Shown here piece by piece: positions 34,311-45,084 of a stretch of DNA of 64,000 nt. The notes beneath the pieces are model-generated. The model was not told the origin of the DNA. It saw only the letters and a program-made list of their open reading frames with translations, and did no database searches. The position numbers and the translations under genes are program-made. The stretch comes from Micrasema longulum (lineage: Eukaryota; Arthropoda; Insecta; Trichoptera; Brachycentridae): contig JAGVSM010000516.1 of the NCBI GenBank assembly GCA_022494885.1, positions 62,001 to 126,000 of the forward strand, read 5' to 3'. Numbering within the stretch: position 1 is the stretch's first letter; every line of letters begins with the position of its first letter.

Positions 34311-34689
34311 TAAAGTTGTGTCCGTTTTTATTTCAAATTTAAAAATGAGCACCAAATGTAAAAAATAATGTTTTCTGCATACGGAGTGCATAATGGCACT
34401 GTAACACGATATTTATCTACAATTGTTGAGACTGTCATATTTTATTGCCAATTCTGATAAAATAAAGGTGTTACTTAAATTATTTAAGTTTTCGTATCAC
34501 TCAAAAGATCTTATTATTTATAAAGTATTCCCCTTTCACTTTTAATGTATATTAGATCGAATGCGGTTCATTAAAATTAGAATTTGTAAACGTTGAAACC
34601 TGTTTAGTAAAATATTTTTTATATTAATTTATTTTAATAATTATCACACAATAGCTGAACAATATAAACAGGCAATTATTCTTCTTATT

Positions 34690-35045
34690 ATTTTCCCCAT
34701 TCTCTCCTTAGTGGAGCATGTCGACATCATAAGACGCCTTCAGGAGACCACATTGGTAACCAGCACTCTCGCCTTTTCCCACGTCAATCATGCGTTAAGT
34801 TCCGTCGAATAAAGCCGAAAGATCAAAATTGACGGTCTTCCAGGAAGGCAGAAGCCCGTCGGCGTTGGTGTTAAGAAACATCACCATCGCCAGAACGTGT
34901 CCAAGTCAGGTTCATCGTTGCACACTCGAAACCCTTGTTGTAGGAGGATGCTGCATCCGTTCGTGGACTTTAATGTTAGTTCAAAATAAAACCATCTTAT
35001 TCCGTATATTCTCCTCCAGCACTTACTCTCAAGTACGGCAATAGT
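34690..35045. other. GC-richer block, possible TE or exon remnant
   Basis: 34690-34970 stands out in composition (CAGAAGCCCGTCGGCGTTGG, CGCCAGAACGTGTCCAAGTC). All frames are short or interrupted and no splice pair or repeat partner was found in the window. It could be an old transposon ORF. Confidence 0.25.
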
Positions 35046-35049
35046 TTTA

Positions 35050-35495
35050 GAATTGACAACATTACCAAATTTACGTGGTCTTTAGTCGAGTGACTTTAAT
35101 ATTTACTTTTTCTCATAAAATACATTTTAAAGTATGCATTTATTTCTGTTATAGAAACATACAGTCAGAAAATGTCAAATTACTTATCAAAGATAAGGTT
35201 GAAAGATATGCAGGCAAAAATAAAATTATAGCATTGACAAAATATATATAGAGCATCAAAAATATTTTGATTATGATACATATTTATGCAAAGTAAATGA
35301 TAGAGAAGATCGTTTTGTGATAAAAGTAATTGACAATAGCATGCCTTTTAAAAAAAAAGGATTTTTGAAAACTAACAAATAATGACATACAATACCCCTG
35401 TGTGAACTTTAGAAACAGAGAGATGACTCACGCAAAGTTGCTGAAATAATTTAATTATCATAATTTAAAGAATGGAAATTTGTTAAAAATTTAAA
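35050..35495. other. AT-rich anonymous DNA
   Basis: Nothing recognised. Confidence 0.4.
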
Positions 35496-35499
35496 TAAA

Positions 35500-35935
35500 T
35501 ATTTTCAAAGATTGAATAGTTTACTTGAAATCTCTTATTGTAAATCCAGACTCGGGCAAAGACACTCATTAGTCATAGCCACAAAACTGTTTGATGCATT
35601 TTATAGGGACATGGACGGTTTGATAGATATTTAAATATATTCCGATTTAAATTTTTGTTGAAATTATGGATAAAAAAACGGATTTAAAAGCCTTATTTAT
35701 TTGATGACTAGAATATACCTCAACTATAATTTTCTCATTTTTTGCGACAAAAAAATTGTGTTCTAATATTACCACTCATTTTTAAACTTATTAATATCTA
35801 TTTTATTCTTCCTTCCTATTGCCTTTATTTCAATGAAAAATAAAATGTTTACCCACACACAGGCCATACCTTTGTAAATAATTTTTACCTATTTTTAATA
35901 AAAACAAATTATAATAAATAAAAATAAAAATAAAA
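35500..35935 (+). repeat. Repeat F, short copy
   Basis: TTGAATAGTTTACTTGAAAT, AAGACACTCATTAGTCAT, GAAATTATGGATAAAA, then AAAAAAATTGTGTTCTAATA and TTATTTCAATGAAAAAT. It joins sequences that are 1.2 kb apart at 10.6-12.3 kb. Confidence 0.55.
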
Positions 35936-36054
35936 TATTATTTTTTTTAATGATGAAAAAATTAGGAAACAAAATTAAATTTTTTTGTAAAACACATATT
36001 GATTATAATGTTAGTAATATAAGTTTTTTTACAACGAAATAAATGCATTACATT

Positions 36055-36350
36055 ACAGACCTGCGAAGTTTTTAAATAATAATCATTTATTTTAAATTAA
36101 GCTGCATTCTTAAATGTGTTGGCGTGCGAGAAGTGAAAGCAAGTGTTTGGATGTGTATTATTGTGCAACACAGTGGGTGTTTCATTAAAAAACAAGTAGG
36201 AGTGTATCAAAACCAAACCGAAGGAGTCGTAATTTGTTTTAAAATATATTAATGGGCATGGTATACACATCAGAAGATGAAAACAATATAATTCTAATTT
36301 AATGAGAACGATAAAAGAAAGAGTGTCGTACATAGTAAGTGCTTCAGACT
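36055..36350. repeat. Repeat Q, copy 1
   Basis: Shares AAGTTTTTAAATAATAATCA, a GTGTTTGGATGTGTATTATT-type tract, then AGGAGTGTATCAAAACC and a TTAATGGGCATGGTAT segment with 43715-43985. The GTGT-rich middle varies in length. Confidence 0.45.
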
Positions 36351-36539
36351 GATAGATAGACAGGTGAAAAAAAGGATAAGAGAGAGGTTACATTTTAGTT
36401 ACTTAAAAATGGCGGGTTTTATAAGGTGAATTGTGAAAAAAAATGTTTTTACACTAAGAAAAACCATTCTACTTTTTTATCAACAGCTATTTCATTTAAC
36501 ATTTTATTTAACGGAAACGTTATTTGCATAGACTATAAA

Positions 36540-36835
36540 ATGTTTTTTTTTGTTTGCATTGTGCGTAGTAGAAGTTGATGTGCCATTTGTTAGCGGGTTA
36601 CATGCTGACAAGCCTTTTGAGTTTTCTACACGTGTTATTCAAAGGGAAATTGTTCAGACAAAATCTGTGCGGTACTTAGGGCAAACAGCCCGCATGCCCT
36701 GAACTGCCCGAGCGGATACGGAGTACGGCGGCGGGGGTGGGAGCGGAAGAACACATCACCCGCCAATAAGGAAGTTCAGTGCTACGGGAAATTGGGGGGT
36801 TTTCCTACACACGGTAAAAATTAGAGCATTTAATC
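36540..36835. promoter_or_regulatory. GC-rich island
   Basis: The island carries GGCGGCGGGGGTGGGAGCGG and ACATCACCCGCCAATAAGGA, and is by far the most GC-rich point for several kb. It contains the CCGCATGCCCTG string shared with 27.58 kb. It could be a repeat 3' end, a CpG-type promoter or an exon. No ORF or consistent splice site decides. Confidence 0.25.
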
Positions 36836-36894
36836 ATACGGCGAAATACCTCGAAAATATATGTATAATTAATTTTATCATAATCAGTGCACGT

Positions 36895-37044
36895 TGGTGT
36901 TATCTTTAAATAGCATGTGTTCTATCAGCACGTTGGTTTTGTATGTTTGTGCAACTACTATGGGAAGGTGTATAGTGGGATTTTCACGTAAGTGTAATTT
37001 CTGTCCTGACGAAGAGACAAGTTCGTCTCGAATCCGGTAGACAT
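36895..37044 (+). repeat. Repeat D, copy 2
   Basis: Long left part with CAACTACTATGGGAAGGTGT, then CTGTCCTGACGAAGAGACAA and GTTCGTCTCGAATCCGGTAG. GAAAC is altered to GAATC. A SINE C starts exactly at its 3' end. Confidence 0.7.
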
Positions 37045-37170
37045 CGGGCTTGTGGTTCCGTGGCTAGTGTTGCGGACTCACGGAACAGAGACTCGAGGTT
37101 TTTTATGAAGAGTTATTTACAACTCGTTGAAAATGGCTACCAAAATTGAAATATGCAGGTACATTATAAG
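37045..37170 (+). repeat. SINE C abutting repeat D
   Basis: Head GGGCTTGTGGTTCCGTGGCT, then AGACTCGAGG (decayed B-box), then body AACTCGTTGAAAATGGCTAC and CAAAATTGAAAT. About 25 bp around the B-box 3' half are deleted. Confidence 0.65.
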
Positions 37171-37174
37171 AACG

Positions 37175-37915
37175 CTAATAATATTTTTTTATATTAAAAA
37201 AAACAAAGAAAAGTCGATAAATGTTTATCTATAAATATTCACTTATTTTTTATGTTTAATTCGTTATGAATTTTTGTTTAAAAAAAAAAAGAAGAAAAAA
37301 AAGGCGTAAAATGATTTTTTCATATTATTTTGTACACTTACCAAACTCAAGAGGCTGACGTTTTTATTTTTTTTTTCGTCTATGTTTTAATGTGAAATAA
37401 AGGTTTTATTAATAAAACAATACTTTTTTATTATAAACATGCATGTTTACATTTTAACAGTGACAAAGATTTAACTATTAGTTTCAATTGCATACAAAAT
37501 ATAAAAATTTTCATAATTGCATTGAGGCTACATTTTATTATAAGACTTGAGCATAATTTCAATGTTTCTCGGAAATGGCGCGGGAAGTGTGGCACGCCTG
37601 GCTAGTAAAATTTAATATTCTCAGTTAGCGTTAAATATAATATGACTACTTTACATTTCATCTTACGTTATTATATTACCATCTGTAGACTTCTTTGTAG
37701 TAAGTGTTTGTGAAGGTTGTTAAAATATGCGAGTCTTAATATCTTTTCATTGTAAGGTGTAAAGTACCTTAGTACTAAAGTAAATTAGGTACTCTAGTCT
37801 ATTTTATTTTAAGGTTTAATTTTTTTTTTAAATTTAAGTTTAGAATATTGCTAGGATGTGGAGACAGTATCATTTATTTTATATACCAAATATTGGGAGT
37901 ACAAATTGTCCCGCT
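37175..37915. other. AT-rich anonymous DNA
   Basis: Nothing recognised. The expected right terminal repeat of the mariner element was not found here. Confidence 0.4.
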
Positions 37916-37919
37916 AATT

Positions 37920-38870
37920 CGACGGTGACGGGTGCAATCAAATATCTTACCATCGTTATAATATATATCATGGACATGAGGTCGAGCGTTATCAATCATA
38001 AAAATAACTTCATCATGTTATTGCTCGTATTCCGGCCGTTTTTCTCGTAATGCACTGCCCAAACGAATCAATTGACGCCCATACTGATCGCCCGTAATAG
38101 AATCACCAGGTTGTAGCAGCTCATAGTACACAGCACTCTTTCGGTCCCACCAGATACACAGCATGACGTTCAATCCCTTCGACTTAGGTGTTGATGTTGA
38201 GTTCGTTAGCAGCAATTGACCGGGCATAGCGTTGTATTTTTTCTTCTTGGAGTTTTCGTAAAATATCAATTTTTCATCTCCAGTCCCAATCCGATGTAAA
38301 AATCCTTTCTTTGTTGCCTTTGAATCAACTGCTCTCAAGTAAAAAGCCGTTTTTCAACGTCTCTCGGTTTCAGTTCATTAGGCACCTAATTGCCTTGCTT
38401 GTGAATCATTCTTATGGAATTTAATCGTACATAAACTGCTTGTTGCAGAACTTCCAATAATTTTATTTGCTTCTCTTGCATTTAACTCGGATCTTCATCT
38501 AGTAATGCCTCAAATTCTTTGTCTTCGAATGTTTCTGAAATTAACATTCTTTAAACATCAAAACCTTTCCCTACATAATTTATCAGTTTGAACATTATCA
38601 CTATAAACTTCTACAAACATTCGATGCGCTTCAGCTGCAGTTTTTTTCAATCAAAGCAGTATGCTAAAATCCTCCGCAAATGCAGCATAGTTAACACAAA
38701 ATTTGACATATTCAACACTATTCAAAACAGGGTTTTTGTATGAAACTCTAAGCAATATAAACTGAATATTATTGACAAATATCTAACCTCTCTGAAACTA
38801 TCAAAATCAGCTGTCATTTGGGAGCATCCATAACAGCCAGAACCATATTTTAATAACAGACCGAACTAAT
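37920..38870 (-). pseudogene. Mariner-type transposase pseudogene
   Basis: The minus-strand reading starts at a terminal-repeat-like TATTAGTTCGGTCTGTTATT beside a TA (38852-38871). It then shows the N-terminal helix-turn-helix part (AEAHRMFVEVYSDNVQT), a linker (EFEALLDEDPS) and QGN-x-VPNELKPRDVEKRLFT. An open stretch of 106 codons (38018-38338) has TGDEK (first catalytic Asp), STPKSKGLNVMLCIWWDRK and GDSITGDQYGRQLIRLGSAL. After a stop at 38015-38017 the second catalytic segment IDNARPHV follows. The third Asp and the C-terminus are missing, and there are frameshifts near 38340 and in the N-terminal half. D-D spacing and the WWD block identify a mariner (Tc1/mariner superfamily) rather than Tc1. 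Cut-and-paste activity is lost. Confidence 0.9.
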
Positions 38871-38871
38871 A

Positions 38872-40245
38872 TGGAGACGTCTATATATTTTTTATATATA
38901 TTATATCTATCAAAGAACTATTTGTTAAAATGTTTAAGTTGGACAAAAACCGATGCGATGTCTTGAAAAAAAAACATTGTTTGTAGTTTGTAAAATCCTT
39001 GGCCAAGGTCCTTATTTTATCACAATATGAGGTTTGATTAATTCTCTGATATATAACGAAACTGCAATATTTTGTTAATAAATATATTCTTAGATTTTCA
39101 ATATAAGTTTTACAACTTCCAGAACATGTGACCAATAAGGAAGACAAAACCGAATCAGCGCAGAGCTCGGTAACACTGCGCTGCTTACACCATATGCATG
39201 CATGTACATATAACTATGTTAGTGCCTGTATATTAACGTATAATGCACATACGCTTCGCAGTTTATTTTGTGATGTTGATTTACATAAGAAAATATATTA
39301 TTACTATCGTATGCGTCTGTGCGTATTTAATTATGGCGTTAAACTGATTGTTACGCATGACGTCTCATTGCCTTTACGGAAATCGAGTACGTCTCATCTT
39401 CTGTATTGGATTTAAAAATATACGCGGTACTGCTTGTTTCTTTAGTGAGGTTGATTCGTTTGCGGCATTAAATTTATTCAAATGCAAGCAGTCTACTGGT
39501 CAATTTTGAAATTTACGAATCAATGCGACTTGTCCTGTTCAACTGATGGCCTTACAACCCGGTATAAAGTTAAACCTAAGAATTGTCTTTCTACAATACC
39601 GGTCACTTATGTACGGTGTCTTATCTCTTAATTCCTCATTCGGTCTCTTAAGAATACGCCCAACATTTGTATTTCCATAGACCACTGAGTGCACTTAATT
39701 TTGTGGACACTTTTGGCAGTGAGTGACATGGTCTCAAGACTGTATTTTGCAGCTTGGCAGGTACTATACTACTAAAAATGTATACTTTCAAACTCTCCCT
39801 TTCCTTCGTTATCCTTTTCATGCACCCCCGGTCTAACCCCTCCCTATTTACTCTTATCGTTATAATTAGTATATAAAAAGTTTAAATTGTAATTTTTTAC
39901 TAACCTATTTTGCACTATTTGTATTTGTACCTATTATCGATTCTGAGTCCATGCATAATTTCTTAGTGTCAACTATAAATATGTACACCTATTGATTTTT
40001 CAAATATTTTTTTAAAAACAAAAATATAATGTAGGTTTTGATGCATATACAATCATTAATTGCCACCGTGGTGATTTTTAACAATAAAGGTTGCAATATG
40101 AATGACGTAATAGTTGTTATCATTTATTTTAATGGTGCTTTTACTTGGTAAAATAATTATGACTAACCATTTGTACTGTCCTATTTTCTTATTCTTTATA
40201 TTAGGGTCCAGCGCTAAACAGAGCAATTTACGCTATCATTATTTC
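38872..40245. other. Anonymous DNA
   Basis: The frame at 39128-39415 has no known motif. 39480-39780 is complex, single-copy and GC-richer, without a readable gene. A short C-rich stretch (39810-39850) may be a retroelement 3' UTR. Confidence 0.35.
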
Positions 40246-40249
40246 ATTT

Positions 40250-40445
40250 AGTCCAGCAAGACAAATACCACCCCGCATTAGAGTTTGTTTACCTTTGATT
40301 AAAAAAAAGGCAGAAACCAAATGCCTCTTTCACTGTAGTAGCCATTCGATTGTAGAATAATCTACCCACTTATGTAAGAGACGCCCTTTTTTTATTTACA
40401 TTTAAATCAAGATTGAAAGTCATTTTCAAATTTGAGTTTTTCCTT
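40250..40445 (+). pseudogene. Non-LTR ORF2 extreme C-terminus, decayed
   Basis: Successive frames give RQIPPRIRVCLPLIKKKAE, then LPTYVRDAL, then LFTFKSRLKVIF. The arrangement 'R-x-P-x-R, L-P, F-K-S-R-L-K' is that of the C-terminal end of Jockey/CR1-type ORF2. At least one frameshift. The pyrimidine-rich tail at 40440-40490 would be its 3' UTR. Confidence 0.4.
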
Positions 40446-40449
40446 TTTC

Positions 40450-40905
40450 CTTCTTTCCTTCCTACTTTTACCCCTCCTCTCTTCATAGTAAAGTGTAGAT
40501 ATTTAGTTCATTTATGTATATCAAATAACACAAATATGTATTTTTGTTTGTTATTGAAATATTATTATTTTCTCACTTACAGTGTGTTCACGTGATACTT
40601 ATTTTCTCAAGTCCAATGGTTTTGGTAAGTATGGAGAAGTTGCTTTTAAGCAATATGCCCGCTCTTAAATGTTTACAAACTGTATTTGTATATATGTACA
40701 CAAAGTGTTTAAATAAATAAATTGGTGTTGCTAGAGTCCCTTTATTCAATGCTAATATGGTTAAAGGTTGGTATTTTAGTCAATGCGATTTCAATCAACT
40801 TTATAAATGAATAAATTGATACGATTAGACTGTACAACTTGAACACCATCGATGAAGTCTTGCAATATTTTTAGTATACCATATATTTTATTTTTGATAA
40901 ATCTT
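40450..40905. other. AT-rich anonymous DNA
   Basis: Nothing recognised. Confidence 0.4.
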
Positions 40906-40909
40906 TAAT

Positions 40910-41140
40910 TAGGAAAAATATGAACAACGGCGGACGAAGATATCAGGAGTGGTTTACTGAAGATGTCATTACAAACATTGCTCGTAAAAATTGTGAGGCT
41001 TCTGTCTCTTCAAATTAGGATTTACTTATCAGTCTGTACCGCTCTAAGGTAAGACGCAGTGTTCGATTGGCCTTTCGGACATACAATGTAAAGGCTATTG
41101 AAATTGATCTCATGGATAATTCCAGATCCCGAAACTAATA
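40910..41140 (+). pseudogene. Non-LTR ORF2, endonuclease-to-RT linker fragment
   Basis: The frame reads RRYQEWFTEDVITNIARKN, then after one stop LYRSKVRRSVRLAFRTYN, then EIDLMDN. In Jockey-type ORF2 proteins the segment between endonuclease and RT has P-x-W-F-(T/S)-x-x-(L/I)-x-x-x-(I/L)-x-x-K, followed by L-R-x-x-V-K-x-x-x-R-x-x-Y. The match is good in spacing and key residues. Both flanking domains are absent. Confidence 0.5.
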
Positions 41141-41144
41141 TTAG

Positions 41145-41360
41145 TCTGGCTTAATCTCAACCCCATAACAAAAGGTTTCAGCTCTTTTATTTCATAAAAG
41201 TCAACAGTTGGAAGAGTTCAGGATATGTGAATGTTTAAACAAAAGTGAAATTTCGAATTTTATACAAAGTGTAAACTAACCATATAAACCAGCCAATAAT
41301 AGGTTTAAACCCTCTAAATGCCTATACGGGAGTTTGTATGGAAATATTCCCTAATAAAAA
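41145..41360 (-). repeat. Repeat E, minus-oriented copy
   Basis: Plus strand: TGGCTTAATCTCAACCCCAT, GTTTCAGCTCTTTTATTTCA, AAACCAGCCAATAATAGG and TCTAAATGCCTATACGGGAG, i.e. the reverse of the unit. It starts directly after the retroelement fragment at 40910-41140. Confidence 0.65.
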
Positions 41361-41464
41361 AGGTTAATCCCTTTATAATTGCAATTAACTTAGATATTAA
41401 TAACTAACTCAAAACACTGTTGGTTGAACAAATTAATCATTAAAATTATTTTGTTTGTACTTAT

Positions 41465-41610
41465 TTGTTCAACCTACATTATGAACCGCATTTCAACCCT
41501 AATATTTTTTCTACTCCCGGTACTCTAACAAATCGAGCTCGGGACTTCTTGCATGGTAGGCGTGGTAGGCAAACGCGGTGACTACTAGACCTCGAGTTAG
41601 ACATACTAAT
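41465..41610 (-). repeat. SINE A-like tRNA head
   Basis: The minus strand shows CTAGTAGTCACCGCGTTTGC (A-box region), CATGCAAGAAGTCCCGAGCT and CGATTT (decayed B-box). The body is short and does not reach the (ATG)n tail. Assignment to SINE A rather than another tRNA-SINE is tentative. Confidence 0.45.
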
Positions 41611-41614
41611 GAAA

Positions 41615-41915
41615 AGATTCAGTAAAACATACATTATTATAGGGATAAAACTGGTACTGTATACTTGTAATAACCCGCTCTATCGGAGAATTATCAAATT
41701 ACGCATGAAGGACAAATATTCATTGTACCATTTCATGCCGCGGCAAAAACAATCGTTTCGGTAAATTCGATTTCCTAATACTTATTGAGAACAATGAGTC
41801 CACGGCAAATGGTCCCCACCCTCTCAGTGAATTCTCCACCCATTAAAGATTATTCTATACCCTGTCGAGCCTAATAAAAGCCTCTACTGGGTGTAACATA
41901 AACCTGTAAATTTTT
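41615..41915. other. Single-copy DNA
   Basis: Moderately complex with no repeat partner. Nothing coding was recognised. Confidence 0.35.
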
Positions 41916-41919
41916 AGAT

Positions 41920-42365
41920 TTTTTTTTAATATGTTTTTTTATATTTATTTTTTTATATATATTTGGACCCCTGTATTAAGTAGCCTTACGTGTTATGTAC
42001 AAGGCTAAGGTACTCGGAAAAAAATCGTTTTTGTTTGTCTTGGAAATGGGATGTTCGATCACTGATTTTGGTTTATTACCTTTATGAGTCCAATCACCAT
42101 TGTTGCAAAGTTCAAGAACAATGGCACGTGATAACTACTTTTAACTACAGTGTGGATATCTGTTAAATATATTCCATCTTTCCTGCATTCTGCTTCAAGA
42201 TTATGGCGTTGCAAACTGAAAAATGGGCACTAAAATAACAGATGTTCGATACTCTGTGAAAAAATATCATCGCATGGACAATAGTCATCATTCCTTAATT
42301 TAAACCTATATAGATAACATCTCAAAGCTCCGTGTCCGGTAAAAATTTGGGTCGTTTTTGTATAT
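41920..42365 (-). pseudogene. Non-LTR ORF2, RNase H and zinc-knuckle region, decayed
   Basis: The minus reading gives QIFTGHGALRCYLYRFKL, then DDYCPCDDIFSQSIEHLLF, then after a stop CPFFSLQRHNLEAEC. This is the 'L-T-G-H, L-x-R-F, C-P-C-x-(D/G), x-E-H-L-L-F-x-C-P' signature found after the RNase H domain of I/R1/Jockey-type elements; all C-C-H-C ligands are visible. It differs clearly from element J (9715, 44190, 58570), so a second lineage. The 3' UTR runs to about 41920 and ends in an A/T-rich tail. Confidence 0.7.
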
Positions 42366-42369
42366 GTTA

Positions 42370-43040
42370 CAAGAGAGATGGAAAAACTTTTTGTCAAGTT
42401 TTCGCTATTAACAGGACTCTTTGCGGGACATCGAACATATATAATTAGCTAATTCTTCTGACTGCTGATGTTCGTCTACCAGCAACCTAATAACATACTC
42501 TATCCTCGTCACAATAGAGAAATATCACATGCTACGAATACCGATAAAAATATGTGAAACGGATTCGGAAAAAATATTTGAATTCTTGAAATCAATATGG
42601 ATATTTTGGGAAAATGTTTTCATTCTTAATTTTTAAAATAAAATTGTTGAAAAATACGCCTTTACAAAACACGACAAAATTGTCCTTGATAATTATGACT
42701 TCAAGATGTGCCACGGTATATTTAAACGGTTACAAATCACGGTAAACGTTTAACTGAACCGTTACGTATTAGGAGCGTGGTCAATGCAATTAAACGTTTT
42801 CGCGGGAATTATAAATTATTAATAAAAATATATTTTCTATGCTACTATAAAACCGTTAAGTTGATAAGTACGACAGGGGATAAAACCCTACCCAATCACA
42901 AGCATGGAACTAAATCAATCTATGTAATCAAACTGGTCCAGAACACAAACCTTTATTGAAGCTGAACAGCATAGTTTCCTATGCCAAGGCTGTTTAATAA
43001 GCTTTCCTCCGAGGCGAAGTAAAAGACTCTTCCAGTCTGG
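42370..43040. other. Anonymous DNA
   Basis: The frame at 42777-42959 has no recognised motif. 42960-43030 is slightly GC-richer. Confidence 0.35.
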
Positions 43041-43044
43041 AAAC

Positions 43045-43330
43045 TTGCTACTAGGCAACGCCTGAAAACAATTTTTCAATTTGTATGATTTTTCTATTAC
43101 CAGTTAGTTAATTCAACAATGTTTTGAGTATATCTAAACGCTTGCAAACTGGCTGGACTTCTTCTATAAGGAGTTATTTAGATCTACATTTGTTGTAACA
43201 GAGAGGGCGAACGTTTTGGACCAGAAAATATGGACACAATATGGAGGGAAAACATTTTTAAGAAGAGAATATGGACAAAAATGTTTTCCTTCTCTGTTGA
43301 AACAAATTGAGATCTTTAGATCTAAAGACC
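43045..43330 (+). repeat. Repeat E with internal palindrome
   Basis: CTAGGCAACGCCTGAAAACA, CAACAATGTTTTGAGTAT, AAACTGGCTGGACTTCTTCT and GGAGTTATTTAGATCTAC give the upstream half in order. 43195-43325 then reads TTGTAACAGAGAGGGCGAAC and, further on, its inversion TCTCTGTTGAAACAAATTGA, around AACATTTTTAAGAAGAGAAT. A head-to-head joining of two copies explains the inversion. Confidence 0.6.
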
Positions 43331-43334
43331 GTTT

Positions 43335-43710
43335 ATTTTTTTTCTCTGTCGAATGGCCCGTGGTTTTAATGACATCGAGTATTACTAAGTACCCTGTTAG
43401 CGGAATGGGCAGTACGTGATCGGGCGATATGGGCCGGATTCCAAATCGTGATTGCACTTATCCAATACTAGCTGATATACTATTATTATCTTCCGCAAAG
43501 TGACTTACTGCTGTTGTTCATGTTCCTTGCTCATTTCACATTCGCAATATTTCTATTTTACTGCCGGACGAACTATACAGTATACAGTATACAGGCAATG
43601 ATTGCCTCGAGCCATTGCATCATGAACAATTATCGGAAAGATTTATTTATTTATGTATTTTAAAGAAACAAACAGTTGACAATGAAATAATAACATTTTT
43701 TAAAAATACA
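43335..43710. other. Anonymous DNA
   Basis: A short tandem CAGTATA repeat (43575-43592) is the only feature. Confidence 0.35.
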
Positions 43711-43714
43711 GTTT

Positions 43715-43985
43715 AAAGACAGACCAGCAAAGTTTCTAAATAAAAATCATACATTTTATTGATTTTTTTTACAACAAAAGGATGTGTATATGTGTATTTG
43801 TATGAGAGTAAGTGTAGATGTGTGTTTATGTGTATTAGCGTGGGAGTAAGTGTTCAGGAGTGAGCATCATTAAATAGTTAGTGGGATCGTATCGCAGCCA
43901 GAAATAATATGTCTTAATTTATTTTTAAATAAATTAAAGGGTATGATAAATTAAACCTAATTAAATTTTTAAAGGAATAACCAGC
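43715..43985. repeat. Repeat Q, copy 2
   Basis: AAGTTTCTAAATAAAAATCA, a variable GTGTATATGTGTATTTGT tract, then GTGGGATCGTATCGCAGCC and TTAAAGGGTATGATAA. Homologous to 36055-36350; the variable tract is longer here. Confidence 0.45.
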
Positions 43986-44189
43986 TAAACCTCTATTTTA
44001 GGGGCTTTTTACCAAGACAGTTTTTTTTAAAGTCATTATTTCATTACAATATTTTAATTACATACACAGATATTAAACATTATCGTCTTTTTATTTTTCT
44101 TTCCTTTCCTTGCATTTTTGTTTCATTTTCCATTTTTTTTAAAAGTGATGTAAAAAACATATTCTTTTGCATTCCTCTTTATTTGGCCT

Positions 44190-44350
44190 TAGAATTAATA
44201 AAACTCAGCCGAAATCAAGTAAGGGTTGTCCACAAGAGCCCTTACAGGGCACTGCAGATTGAACAAACAACTTACTAGAATGAACCTTGCCGAAACATAG
44301 ATGTAAGTTCTGCAGTGCAGATGAGGAAACACTTATACACATTACATATA
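44190..44350 (+). pseudogene. Element J ORF2 fragment
   Basis: Reading: KLSRNQVRVVHKSP in two frames, then GALQIEQTT-like sequence and SSAVQMRKHLYTLHI. Nucleotide blocks TTCTGCAGTGCAGATGAGGA and AACACTTATACACATT match the 58600 copy. The cysteine of the H-x-x-x-x-C motif is gone. The match ends abruptly at about 44350. Confidence 0.6.
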
Positions 44351-44539
44351 CCAAGGTTGCTCTGACGGTGATAAAAGCATTGAAAACAGTAAATGTTAAT
44401 TTAAAAAAAAGGTGTGGAAAAAAAAAATACCGTTCATTTAGCTAAGAAAAATTGTTTTTGCCATGTGCGGATCTGAAAAGAGATCTCAAGACCTTTAAGA
44501 TGGATCCGGTTAGGTGAGTTGACCTTTCAATGTAAATTA

Positions 44540-44935
44540 AAAATAAAAGTAAAAATAATAAATTAATTTTTATTTTGCAAATTTATAAAAAAGAAAAAAT
44601 AAAAGAATTTGAGATGAATAAGTCACTCAGATACCAAAATAATATAAAAATCCCTAAATTCCACACAAGTCATGGTTTAAATAGCTGTGTCTTTGAAGGT
44701 TTCTAAAATTACAATAATCTCTCTAATGAACTTAAAACTATTAAAACTAATACATCAATAAATAGATACAAAGAGAATATAAATAAATTTTTAGTGTAAA
44801 AAGTTGCATTCAATTTTAATTAGTATGAATGTTTTATTATTTTCTGTTTTTCCTTTTACATTCTCAATGTTTTTTTTCTTCTCATGTACCGTTTATTCAA
44901 CATTAAATAAATTTTAATAAATAAATAACTATAAC
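44540..44935 (+). mobile_element. Second non-LTR family: ORF2 C-terminus and 3' end
   Basis: Readings IPKFHTSHGLNSCVFEGF then NNLSNELKTIKTN then RYKENINKFLV with a stop. This is the 'R-x-P-x, G-x-x-x-W-N-x-L-P-x-x-L-K, F-K-x-x-L-K-x-x-L' ending of Jockey/CR1 elements, and a (AATAAATA)n tail follows near 44905-44930. A reverse copy is at 54500-54790. One frameshift at the GF position. Confidence 0.55.
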
Positions 44936-45084
44936 CGTCACTATCCAAGCACAAGAGTTAGTCTCTTTTTTGGAGGATTACAGCTATAACATTACCTAGA
45001 TGTATAAAAGTAGATTAGTATAGAATAAAAAAATACATGTACCATTTAAGAAATATATTGATTAATAAAAAAATATTTTTAAAA

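Noticed and set aside
39128..39415. 95-codon frame as a gene
   Set aside because: No recognisable domain or homologue, and a cysteine/tyrosine-rich AT-biased peptide.
43164..43457. Overlapping open frames on both strands (97 and 67 codons)
   Set aside because: They lie across the head-to-head palindrome of repeat E, which makes mirrored openings; no protein signature.
43575..43592. CAGTATA tandem repeat as a regulatory array
   Set aside because: Only two to three units; too short to interpret.
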